Assembly (NCBI GenBank): GCA_032718475.1
Contig: JAUCBJ010001176.1
Span: 1 to 64,000, forward strand
DNA from: Nemertoderma westbladi
Lineage: Eukaryota > Xenacoelomorpha > Nemertodermatida > Nemertodermatidae
DNA: 64,000 bases
Reading direction: 5' to 3'
How positions within the stretch are numbered: position 1 is the stretch's first letter; each line of letters starts with the position of its first letter. This document shows, piece after piece, positions 1 through 10,800 of this stretch. Made by a program: the position numbers and the translations under genes. Under the pieces are notes generated by a model that was not told the origin of the DNA, did no database searches, and saw only the letters and a list, made by a program, of their open reading frames with translations.

Positions 1-3000
1 TCTTTTGTAGTTTTGCCCAAGCTCTGAGGTATCCATCTGGTAAACCTCTGAATGGTGCTAACAGTTCATGTGCTTCACCCTTGGTGTGTCGTAGCAAAAG
101 TTGCATTTTCTCATCTTGGTTCCAGTATGGTTTGGATGCAATGTTTTGAATGAAATTTATTTTAAAATTTACAAAACCTATGGGATTGCCATCATATTTA
201 TCATCAGCATGCACATCCCACACAGTCGTCCTGGCATGTAATCTTTCAAAATATGTCCGCTGCATTGCGGCCTCACTATTACCGTGGTAGTAATCATTTG
301 GTCTAAATTGTCTATTTTCTCTATATTCTTGTGGATATGGATCATCTACCCCATTTCCTCTGCCTGGTGGATTTCCTCCTCCGCCTGGAGGTCCAGAAGG
401 GGGATCTCCCTGTGGAGCTCGAGGAAAACTGAAGGTAGTTGCTCCGATATCTGAGGCTTGTTGCCTTTCAGAATCTCTGCTGGTGCTTGAGTGATCAACT
501 ACTCCTATTTTTGTCTGATCTGTCATTGTATGGCACCAAATATCACGCATGGATTCTGGGGGCCTAAATTCTTCAGATGGCTTATTTAACCATCCTTGAT
601 TAATAGCATGGCTGTATGCCTTTGACTGGAATTCTAAATCTTTAGTACTAAAATAATCATCCATAGTATTATACTTACCTGTATGACAAAGGTTATCTAC
701 TTTCTCACTTATCAAATTATTATCGTGATGGTCTAACTGCCTTACTATTTTATTGTCTGGTCCTACTTCTACCCAGGTCCATTCAGGCAAATTGGGACTC
801 AACATCTGCACTACCCTGATTGATTTATCTGCTCTGCTACTATGCTCAGCACCTTTTAATGGATGCTCACTCTGCTTTAGATATGGATTTTTGTCTGTTA
901 GTTCTATCATTTCTGGATCTATATTGCCTCCAGAATTATCATGCACTTTAAAATTATGTTGGACTACAAATGCAGCATTCATCATTTCCTCTGCCCTTGT
1001 TGTGTGAAGATTTGCCTCCTTATCTTCACTTGTCTGCTGATCTATATCTGCAATATTTAAGTAATTTACTGAAAAGGATTCATGAGCGTATTTATTTTGT
1101 GGCTGCTGTTTGATTATTGCTTCATCTATATTTTCAATGGGGTGACCAATTGTTTCAGCTATGTGTACTATTTGATTACCATCACCATGTACTCGGCTGG
1201 CAGAAACTGCTTGTGCTGACTCTACCATTCTATGCCCTGACTCACACTCTGGTGATAATACAGGTAACAGAGTGTCTATTGTTTGAAATCTGACTTGCTT
1301 GTCTATAGTGCCAGTTTTGGATGGTGACGCTACACTCAGTGAGGAATTATTTCTTAATTCATTTATTGCTTGGGCCATAGAATTCATATGTTCTAATGAT
1401 TCACACTGTATTTTGGATAACTTATCAAGCCTGAGCTGTTCTGTATGCAAATCACTTCTAAACTGCGACAGACAGTCATTATTTGTTTTAGTAATGTTTT
1501 CATTATGAGATTGCAAGATTTGCACTTCTCGCATTACGCCTACATTTTCCTTTAGCTCATCTCGCACTACACTTTTCACACACTCCTTTAGTTCCTCCAT
1601 TACATGTACCTCACTCTGTTGGGTGTTTTCAGCTACTGAACATGCAGAATTTTCCAGCTCGCCAACTCTATGAGTGAATGGAGGTGTTAAACGTATTGCT
1701 ACTGGTACTGGCCTTCCATCGAAATCATTAAATTTTGATGATTGACTTAAGCCTACTATTATCGAGTTACTAGGATTTGCTGACGAGTCAAGATTCCTTG
1801 GTGATTCTATGTTACACCTGGGCTTTGTCAAAGTATCAACAATATGAACATTCTGGCCTACATTGTCACTTGATAATTGTTCCTCCTCTACAACTGCATC
1901 TTCTAGAATTTGTAACAATTCCTCTTGGCACTTATTGTCCTCTACTAACTTCGCGAGCTCTGAGGTACGCCTAATGTTATTCTCCTCAATTAGTGCTTTG
2001 TGTCTAAGTTGTTCAGCTATTTGTTGAGCTCTACGCTCTGCTTCATGTTTTTCTATTTCTGCCTTTCTCTCTGCTTCATGTTTTTCTATTTCTGCCTTTC
2101 TCTCTGCCTCATGTTTTTCTATTTCTGCCTTTCTCTCTGCCTCCTGCTTTTCTATCTCTGCCTTTCTCTCTGCCTCCTGCTTTTCTATCTCAGCCTCCTG
2201 CTTCTTTCTCTCTGCCTCTATACGATTTTTCTCTATGTTCTGAAGAGTATTTTCCTGGCGATTTTTAATTTCGGTGCTTGAATTTATATCAATAGATTTA
2301 GCTCTGTTTTCGGCTTCTGTTATAGCCTTACGTTGTTTTTGAATAAGTAACTGTTGTTTTAAAGGCAAATCAACAGTTAATACAGTCGAAGTTGCGCTTC
2401 TGCCAGATTTATAACTTATTTCCGAGTGTGTCTTAGAACTTAATCGCGATCTGCGAGATACCCTTGACTGTGCTGAAATTGAGTGTTTGCTAGATGCCTT
2501 GGACACTACAGTCAAGTTTTGAGATGCCTTTGAATTGCATGACCGATTTGGTACACTTGAAACCAGTGGTGCCACAGAACTGGCATTGTCTTTGGAATGT
2601 GGAGTAAACAGATTTTCGTGTTCAGAAGGATATACAATCCTTTCTGAAACTTGACTCCCTGTATTTTCATGGTCAATATAATTTGGAGATGAGACTGATT
2701 CACTTGTCGCCTCAGCATGTAGTGACTTTTGGATTGCCCCTGATGCAGGTACAATTGGCTGATCAACATATAGTCTATTTGTAGGTATGCCTAATAAATT
2801 ATCTATTGGACTTGGTAATGTTGCCTCATTGTCTGGACCTTCTAAAGAATATTCTAGTGGGGTTGAAAAATTTTCAACTGGTACTGGTCTCAAAAATGTA
2901 TTACCTACATGTACACTTGATGTTTTGTCTGACTCCTCCGATGAAGGAAATGTAGGGGTAGTAGCCCTAGTAGGTACCGGTATGTTATTAACAGTAGCCT

Positions 3001-3370
3001 CATGTACCTTAAGTTCATAAATTGCATTCAGTGCCTTCCACTCCTGCTCTATGGTGGTAAATTCCCTAACTTGCTCATCCCGATAGCATCTAGCTATATT
3101 TGGGTGCAACTGTAACTGATTGACAGTATGTCTAAATGCTGTAACTGAATGGTCAATGTTGGCCATTCTACCTGCCAATGTATCTAATGGTAATTCATCG
3201 CTGGCTAATTTGTCAGCTATGTCTGTTATTTGCTTCTTTAAATAGGACCTACTTGTTCCAATGGACCTTTTAAGTCTCGATGAAGTTCCACCTTCATCTA
3301 AGCTATTGCTACGATCTCTTGGCCTTTGCCGTAGGTTGAAACCTTTGCGATTTGGAGTAATATCCGACAT
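1..3370 (-). CDS. BEL/Pao-like retrotransposon gag protein, 5' part (runs off the left edge)
   Basis: Read on the minus strand from an ATG at 3370-3368, one frame stays open for about 1123 codons to the window edge. There is an in-frame stop upstream at 3418-3416 and no earlier ATG, so the start is well placed. In order I see: a basic N-terminus; a helical region (about residues 40-115) resembling the N-terminal helices of BEL/Pao gag; a long Ser/Thr-rich, low-complexity stretch; a charged coiled-coil block (about 377-447) made of 11-residue repeats of the type EAERKAEIEKH; a second disordered region; a Pro/Gly-rich linker (about 987-1009); and a terminal segment with KYDGNPIGFVNFK and LLLRHTKGEAHELL, the pattern of the DUF1759/gag domain of BEL/Pao elements. 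It would form the structural particle of an LTR retrotransposon. Protease, RT and integrase would lie left of the window. No LTR was identified. A domesticated gag gene is the alternative. The frame is clearly seen; the family call is by pattern. Confidence 0.68.
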   Translation of the reverse strand, partial: MSDITPNRKGFNLRQRPRDRSNSLDEGGTSSRLKRSIGTSRSYLKKQITDIADKLASDELPLDTLAGRMANIDHSVTAFRHTVNQLQLHPNIARCYRDEQVREFTTIEQEWKALNAIYELKVHEATVNNIPVPTRATTPTFPSSEESDKTSSVHVGNTFLRPVPVENFSTPLEYSLEGPDNEATLPSPIDNLLGIPTNRLYVDQPIVPASGAIQKSLHAEATSESVSSPNYIDHENTGSQVSERIVYPSEHENLFTPHSKDNASSVAPLVSSVPNRSCNSKASQNLTVVSKASSKHSISAQSRVSRRSRLSSKTHSEISYKSGRSATSTVLTVDLPLKQQLLIQKQRKAITEAENRAKSIDINSSTEIKNRQENTLQNIEKNRIEAERKKQEAEIEKQEAERKAEIEKQEAERKAEIEKHEAERKAEIEKHEAERKAEIEKHEAERRAQQIAEQLRHKALIEENNIRRTSELAKLVEDNKCQEELLQILEDAVVEEEQLSSDNVGQNVHIVDTLTKPRCNIESPRNLDSSANPSNSIIVGLSQSSKFNDFDGRPVPVAIRLTPPFTHRVGELENSACSVAENTQQSEVHVMEELKECVKSVVRDELKENVGVMREVQILQSHNENITKTNNDCLSQFRSDLHTEQLRLDKLSKIQCESLEHMNSMAQAINELRNNSSLSVASPSKTGTIDKQVRFQTIDTLLPVLSPECESGHRMVESAQAVSASRVHGDGNQIVHIAETIGHPIENIDEAIIKQQPQNKYAHESFSVNYLNIADIDQQTSEDKEANLHTTRAEEMMNAAFVVQHNFKVHDNSGGNIDPEMIELTDKNPYLKQSEHPLKGAEHSSRADKSIRVVQMLSPNLPEWTWVEVGPDNKIVRQLDHHDNNLISEKVDNLCHTGKYNTMDDYFSTKDLEFQSKAYSHAINQGWLNKPSEEFRPPESMRDIWCHTMTDQTKIGVVDHSSTSRDSERQQASDIGATTFSFPRAPQGDPPSGPPGGGGNPPGRGNGVDDPYPQEYRENRQFRPNDYYHGNSEAAMQRTYFERLHARTTVWDVHADDKYDGNPIGFVNFKINFIQNIASKPYWNQDEKMQLLLRHTKGEAHELLAPFRGLPDGYLRAWAKLQK
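2033..2235 (-). repeat. 33-bp tandem repeat coding for a charged coiled coil
   Basis: Inside the gag-like frame, about six copies of a 33-bp unit encode 11-residue blocks of the type EAERKAEIEKH/Q. The copies are nearly identical in DNA, so they expanded recently in tandem, and the period keeps the reading frame. High Glu/Lys content and the absence of Pro predict a single long helix or coiled coil. Confidence 0.8.
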
Positions 3371-5431
3371 TGTATTTATAAATGTCAGACTGTACTGTAT
3401 GTATTGTAAAGTATACTATACCTTTGATTTGTTATACCTAAGCTATAATAAATATATCTATCCTGTACATAATACCAGTATATAATATAATGTAATATTA
3501 AATATAAGTAATTATAAGTACCGGTAAATCCAATCTGCCTATCAGCCTATAGGACCTAACAGCCTAATGTATACCAGTATGGTATAGCCTATCTGCCTAT
3601 GTCTACTATGTAGGTAGACAATAATATTGCCAATATGATATATATACTTGTATCACAATATCAGTGTAAACTGACTGATAATAATTGCCAACTAGTACCG
3701 GTACTGGGTACTGTAAGAATAGGCCTATACCTTGTTACAAATACAAGGCTATTTATGTGCCAATGCCAATGCAAAATAATATTAATAATATAAATACTTT
3801 ATGTCAGTAGTTGTCAACAATGCTATGTGCCAAATGCTAATGTGCTAGCTGGCTAGTGCTAACTGCTAAAATGCTATATGCTAATGCCAAAATACTATAG
3901 GCCTACAACTACTGCATATGCTAATGCTACCAAAAATTGAGAGAAGAATGTAGGCCTGTATGAATAAAATATATTTAGAAATTGCGCTGCGCTTAAAAAT
4001 AAAATACTCTGAAAACTGGAAAAATTGAAAAAAGAAAAAAAATGGGTGAATGCGCCGTTCTCTGCCGTGTATTACCAATCTTGCATGGAATCTGTATTCC
4101 TGGCCAGTAAATACAGACTCCCAAAAATAGTAACACAAAACAGAAAATAGCACACTGTCACACTACATAAGCTGGTACCGGTATTTCAGCATTTAACATT
4201 GTTCAGTTGTTTAAGCAGATTAAATGATTTTGTAAAAATCTAGTTAGGCTATGTGGCCTCTATGGTTATTCAGTATGGTACTTCAGTAGGCCTACTTACA
4301 CGCAGTCAGCCTACAGCCTACGTGGTCGGGCTGACCGGTTTCAGCAGCTCGGTGAGAATTCAGGAATTAATAAGAGAGAATTTTATAACCACCGGTACTT
4401 TACCGTATGGTTTAGCGTTCAGCATTAAACGGATTCAATAGGCCTAATAGGCTACTATTCAGCTATTTGACCGTTTTTTTTTTTTGAAATTTTTGAAATG
4501 AATGCCCTTTTTTTTTTTTTTTTATAGAAAACGTGTTTTATAATGTTGGGGGGTGTAGCTAGCTATCCGTCATATCGGGTGGTCAATGTTTTATAATGCG
4601 CCTAAAATGGGATAGCGGTCAAATTAGGCGCGGCTGTGAAAGCTTGTAGGCGGTTACCGGAAGTACAAATCTAGACTAAATTTTTTGTGGTCGCATTTGG
4701 TTTTGATCAGGTCACTAGCTGACTGGCGCTGCTGTCTATTCTCTCTTACGCATCCCGCATACTGATAGAAATAACTTAATAATATTAATAAGACTAAGGC
4801 TATGTTTGTATTATCATGTACATTAGCAATTCATTACTGCATTACCGGTAGTGTACTTGATAAAGGTACCGGCTGTTAATATAATACGGTCCGACGGTAT
4901 CTGAATATGATTATTACCGGTATTGAAAATAAGACTTATAAGAAGACTGAATGCTGGTATGATTGCGATACACGGTAAATATAAATATATGATATAATAA
5001 TGAAATAGCAGAATAAATGGAAAAGTATACGCTATAATCAGTATGAATAAGAATGAATGAATGCTGATTATACTGACTAAAACTAATTGTAAGTTGCCAA
5101 TTACTATAAGTCACTGTGAGAAAGATAAAACACGATGCGACCACCTAGACTCTAGACTGAAGATCGCATAACAAAATAGTTCAACTAACTAGCTAGGTCA
5201 ACTGGCAATACATAATGAGTGAAGTCTGAATTGTGCTACCGGTAAAATGCTAAGGTGCTGAATTGAACAATTACTAATCAAATACTGAATATACAGCTCT
5301 GAATCAGGCATTTATATGACGGGACGGCGTTCTACATATTCTACCGGCTTATCCAATCAGAACTTAGTATGCTCGCTACCTATACTATATGACACAGCAC
5401 ATTTCCTATGATATTAGATAATAGAGGCGAA
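3371..5431. other. AT-rich non-coding stretch between the gag-like frame and the 51-bp satellite
   Basis: No convincing gene is present. The stretch holds two poly-T tracts (about 4467-4480 and 4509-4524) and an unusual density of the palindrome ACCGGT, often as TACCGGTA, together with AGGCCTA words. If the gag-like frame belongs to an intact element, its leader and 5' LTR should lie in the part just above 3371, but I could not define LTR ends. Short ORFs here look random. Confidence 0.5.
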
Positions 5432-5480
5432 CACAGCGGTCTTTATCAAGGAGTTTAGTTAGTTCCACTGAGGGGGGTGA

Positions 5481-7750
5481 GTTACAGCAGTCTTTATCAA
5501 GGAGTTTAGTTAGTTCCACTGAGTGGGGTGAGTTACAGCGGTCTTTATCAAGGAGTTTAGTTAGTTCCACTGAGGGGGGTGAGTTACAGCGGTCTTTATC
5601 AAGGAGTTTAGTTAGCTCCACTGAGGGGGGTGAGTTACAGCGGTCTTTATCAAGGAGTTTAGTTAGTTCCACTGAGGGGGGTGAGTTACAGCGGTCTTTA
5701 TCAAGGAGTTTAGTTAGTTCCACTGAGGGGGTGAGTTACAGCGGTCTTTATCAAGGAGTTTAGTTAGTTCCACTGAGGGGGGTGAGTTACAACGGTCTTT
5801 ATCAAGGAGTTTAGTTAGTTCCACTGAGGGGGTGAGTTACAGCGGTCTTTATCAAGGAGTTTAGTTAGTTCCACTGAGGGGGGTGTTTTACAACGGTCTT
5901 TATCAAGGAGTTTCGTTAGTTCCACTGAGGGGGGTGAGTTACAGCGGTCTTTATCAAGGAGTTTAGTTAGTTCCACTGAGGGGGTGAGTTACAGCGGTCT
6001 TTATCAAGGAGTTTTGTTAGTTCCACTGAGGGGGGTGAGTTTCAACGGTCTTTATCAAGGAGTTTAGTTAGTTCCACTGAGGGGGGTGAGTTACAGCGGT
6101 CTTTATCGAGGAGTTTAGTTCCACTGAGGGGGGTGAGTTACAACGGTCTTTATCAAGGAGTTTCGTTAGTTCCACTGAGGGGGGTGAGTTACAGCGGTCT
6201 TTATCAAGGAGTTTAGTTAGTTCCACTGAGGGGGGTGAGTTACAGCGGTCTTTATCAAGGAGTTTAGTTAGTTCCACTGAGGGGGTGAGTTACAGCGGTC
6301 TTTATCAAGGAGTTTAGTTAGTTCCACTGAGGGGGGTGTTTTACAACGGTCTTTATCAAGGAGTTTCGTTAGTTCCACTGAGGGGGGTGAGTTACAGCGG
6401 TCTTTATCAAGGAGTTTAGTTAGTTCCACTGAGGGGGGTGAGTTACAGCGGTCTTTATCAAGGAGTTTAGTTAGTTCCACTGAGGGGGGTGAGTTACAGC
6501 GGTCTTTATCAAGGAGTTTAGTTAGTTCCACTGAGGTGGGTGAGTTACAGCGGTCTTTATCAAGGAGTTTCGTTAGTTCCACTGAGGGGGGTGAGTTACA
6601 GCGGTCTTTATCAAGGAGTTTAGTTAGTTCCACTGAGGGGGGTGAGTTACAGCGGTCTTTATCAAGGAGTTTAGTTAGTTCAACTGAGGGTGTAAGTTAC
6701 AGCGGTCTTTATCAAGGAGTTTAGTTAGTTCCACTGAGTGGGGTGAGTTACAGCGGTCTTTATCAAGGAGTTTAGTTAGTTCCACTGAGTGGGGTGAGTT
6801 ACAGCGGTCTTTATCAAGGAGTTTAGTTAGTTCCACTGAGTGGGGTGAGTTACAGCGGTCTTTATCAAGGAGTTTAGTTAGTTCCACTGAGGGGGGTGAG
6901 TTACAGCGGTCTTTATCAAGGAGTTTAGTTAGTTCCACTGAGGGGGGTGAGTTACAGCAGTCTTTATCAAGGAGTTTAGTTAGTTCCACTGAGTGGGGTG
7001 AGTTACAGCGGTCTTTATCAAGGAGTTTAGTTAGTTCCACTGAGGGGGGTGAGTTACAGCGGTCTTTATCAAGGAGTTTAGTTAGCTCCACTGAGGGGGG
7101 TGAGTTACAGCGGTCTTTATCAAGGAGTTTAGTTAGTTCCACTGAGGGGGGTGAGTTACAGCGGTCTTTATCAAGGAGTTTAGTTAGTTCCACTGAGGGG
7201 GTGAGTTACAGCGGTCTTTATCAAGGAGTTTAGTTAGTTCCACTGAGGGGGGTGAGTTACAACGGTCTTTATCAAGGAGTTTAGTTAGTTCCACTGAGGG
7301 GGTGAGTTACAGCGGTCTTTATCAAGGAGTTTAGTTAGTTCCACTGAGGGGGGTGTTTTACAACGGTCTTTATCAAGGAGTTTCGTTAGTTCCACTGAGG
7401 GGGGTGAGTTACAGCGGTCTTTATCAAGGAGTTTAGTTAGTTCCACTGAGGGGGTGAGTTACAGCGGTCTTTATCAAGGAGTTTTGTTAGTTCCACTGAG
7501 GGGGGTGAGTTTCAACGGTCTTTATCAAGGAGTTTAGTTAGTTCCACTGAGGGGGGTGAGTTACAGCGGTCTTTATCGAGGAGTTTAGTTCCACTGAGGG
7601 GGGTGAGTTACAACGGTCTTTATCAAGGAGTTTCGTTAGTTCCACTGAGGGGGGTGTTTTACAACGGTCTTTATCAAGGAGTTTCGTTAGTTCCACTGAG
7701 GGGGGTGAGTTACAGCGGTCTTTATCGAGGAGTTTAGTTCCACTGAGGGG
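5481..7750. repeat. Higher-order duplication (1470 bp) at the left end of the 51-bp array
   Basis: Two private variants recur with the same spacing: the unit containing TTACAGCAG at about 5481 and 6951, and the unit containing GAGTTTCAACGG at about 6041 and 7511. Both offsets are 1470 bp, so a block of about 29 units was duplicated as a whole. Confidence 0.85.
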
Positions 7751-7821
7751 GTGAGTTACAACGGTCTTTATCAAGGAGTTTCGTTAGTTCCACTGAGGGG
7801 GGTGAGTTACAGCGGTCTTTA

Positions 7822-10800
7822 TCTCTGGAGTTTAGTTAGTTCCACTGAGGGGGGTGAGTTACAGCGGTCTTTATCAAGGAGTTTAGTTAGTTCCACTGAG
7901 GGGGGTGAGTTACAGCGGTCTTTATCAAGGAGTTTAGTTAGTTCCACTGAGGGGGGTGAGTTACAGCGGTCTTTATCAAGGAGTTTAGTTAGTTCCACTG
8001 AGGGGGGTGAGTTACAGCGGTCTTTATCAAGAAGTTTAGTTAGTTCCATTGAGGGGGGTGAGTTACAGCGGTCTTTATCAAGGAGTTTAGTTAGTTCCAC
8101 TGAGGGGGGTGAGTTACAGCGGTCTTTATCAAGGAGTTTAGTTAGTTCCACTGAGGGGGGTGAGTTACAGCGGTCTTTATCAAGGAGTTTAGTTAGTTCC
8201 ACTGAGGGGGGTGTTTTACAACGGTCTTTATCAAGGAGTTTCGTTAGTTCCACTGAGGGGGGTGAGTTACAGCGGTCTTTATCAAGGAGTTTAGTTAGTT
8301 CCACTGAGGGGGGTGTTTTACAACGGTCTTTATCAAGGAGTTTCGTTAGTTCCACTGAGGGGGGTGAGTTACAGCGGTCTTTATCAAGGAGTTTAGTTAG
8401 TTCCACTGAGGGGGGTGAGTTACAGCGGTCTTTATCAAGGAGTTTAGTTAGTTCCACTGAGGGGGGTGAGTTACAGCGGTCTTTATCAAGGAGTTTCGTT
8501 AGTTCCACTGAGGGGGGTGAGTTACAGCGGTCTTTATCAAGGAGTTTAGTTAGTTCCACTGAGTGAGGTGAGTTACAGCGGTCTATATCAAGGAGTTTAG
8601 TTAGTTCCACTGAGGGGGGTGAGTTACAGCGGTCTTTATCAAGGAGTTTAGTTAGTTCCACTGAGTGGGGTGAGTTACAGCGGTCTTTATCAAGGAGTTT
8701 AGTTAGTTCCACTGAGGGGGGTGAGTTACAGCGGTCTTTATCAAGGAGTTTAGTTAGTTCCACTGAGTGGGGTGAGTTACAGCGGTCTTTATCAAGGAGT
8801 TTAGTTAGTTCCACTGAGTGGGGTGTTTTACAACGGTCTTTATCAAGGAGTTTCGTTAGTTCCACTGAGGGGGGTGAGTTACAGCGGTCTTTATCAAGGA
8901 GTTTAGTTAGTTCCACTGAGGGGGGTGAGTTACAGCGGTCTTTATCAAGGAGTTTAGTTAGTTCCACTGAGGGGGGTGAGTTACAGCGGTCTTTATCAAG
9001 GAGTTTAGTTAGTTCCACTGAGGGGGGTGAGTTACACCGGTCTTTATCAAGGAGTTTAGTTAGTTCCACTGAGGGGGGTGAGTTACAGCGGTCTTTATCA
9101 AGGAGTTTAGTTAGTTCCACTGAGGGGGGTGAGTTACAGCGGTCTTTATCGAGGAGTTTAGTTCCACTGAGGGGGTGAGTTACAACGGTCTTTATCAAGG
9201 AGTTTCGTTAGTTCCACTGAGGGGGGTGAGTTACAGCGGTCTTTATCTCTGGAGTTTAGTTAGTTCCACTGAGGGGGGTGAGTTACAGCGGTCTTTATCA
9301 AGGAGTTTAGTTAGTTCCACTGAGGGGGGTGAGTTACAGCGGTCTTTATCAAGGAGTTTAGTTAGTTCCACTGAGGGGGGTGAGTTACAGCGGTCTTTAT
9401 CAAGGAGTTTAGTTAGTTCCACTGAGGGGGGTGAGTTACAGCGGTCTTTATCAAGAAGTTTAGTTAGTTCCATTGAGGGGGGTGAGTTACAGCGGTCTTT
9501 ATCAAGGAGTTTAGTTAGTTCCACTGAGGGGGGTGAGTTACAGCGGTCTTTATCAAGGAGTTTAGTTAGTTCCACTGAGGGGGGTGAGTTACAGCGGTCT
9601 TTATCAAGGAGTTTAGTTAGTTCCACTGAGGGGGGTGAGTTACAGCGGTCTTTATCAAGGAGTTTCGTTAGTTCCACTGAGGGGGGTGAGTTACAGCGGT
9701 CTTTATCAAGGAGTTTAGTTAGTTCCACTGAGTGAGGTGAGTTACAGCGGTCTATATCAAGGAGTTTAGTTAGTTCCACTGAGGGGGGTGAGTTACAGCG
9801 GTCTTTATCAAGGAGTTTAGTTAGTTCCACTGAGTGGGGTGAGTTACAGCGGTCTTTATCAAGGAGTTTAGTTAGTTCCACTGAGGGGGGTGAGTTACAG
9901 CGGTCTTTATCAAGGAGTTTAGTTAGTTCCACTGAGTGGGGTGAGTTACAGCGGTCTTTATCAAGGAGTTTAGTTAGTTCCACTGAGTGGGGTGTTTTAC
10001 AACGGTCTTTATCAAGGAGTTTCGTTAGTTCCACTGAGGGGGGTGAGTTACAGCGGTCTTTATCAAGGAGTTTAGTTAGTTCCACTGAGGGGGGTGAGTT
10101 ACAGCGGTCTTTATCAAGGAGTTTAGTTAGTTCCACTGAGGGGGGTGAGTTACAGCGGTCTTTATCAAGGAGTTTAGTTAGTTCCACTGAGGGGGGTGAG
10201 TTACACCGGTCTTTATCAAGGAGTTTAGTTAGTTCCACTGAGGGGGGTGAGTTACAGCGGTCTTTATCAAGGAGTTTAGTTAGTTCCACTGAGGGGGGTG
10301 AGTTACAGCGGTCTTTATCGAGGAGTTTAGTTCCACTGAGGGGGTGAGTTACAACGGTCTTTATCAAGGAGTTTCGTTAGTTCCACTGAGGGGGGTGAGT
10401 TACAGCGGTCTTTATCTCTGGAGTTTAGTTAGTTCCACTGAGGGGGGTGAGTTACAGCGGTCTTTATCAAGGAGTTTAGTTAGTTCCACTGAGGGGGGTG
10501 AGTTACAGCGGTCTTTATCAAGGAGTTTAGTTAGTTCCACTGAGGGGGGTGAGTTACAGCGGTCTTTATCAAGGAGTTTAGTTAGTTCCACTGAGGGGGG
10601 TGAGTTACAGCGGTCTTTATCAAGAAGTTTAGTTAGTTCCATTGAGGGGGGTGAGTTACAGCGGTCTTTATCAAGGAGTTTAGTTAGTTCCACTGAGGGG
10701 GGTGAGTTACAGCGGTCTTTATCAAGGAGTTTAGTTAGTTCCACTGAGGGGGGTGAGTTACAGCGGTCTTTATCAAGGAGTTTAGTTAGTTCCACTGAGG

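Noticed and set aside
2000-2281. Plus-strand Leu/Phe/Cys-rich ORF as a membrane protein
   Set aside because: It is the complement of the coiled-coil repeat in the much longer minus-strand gag-like frame.
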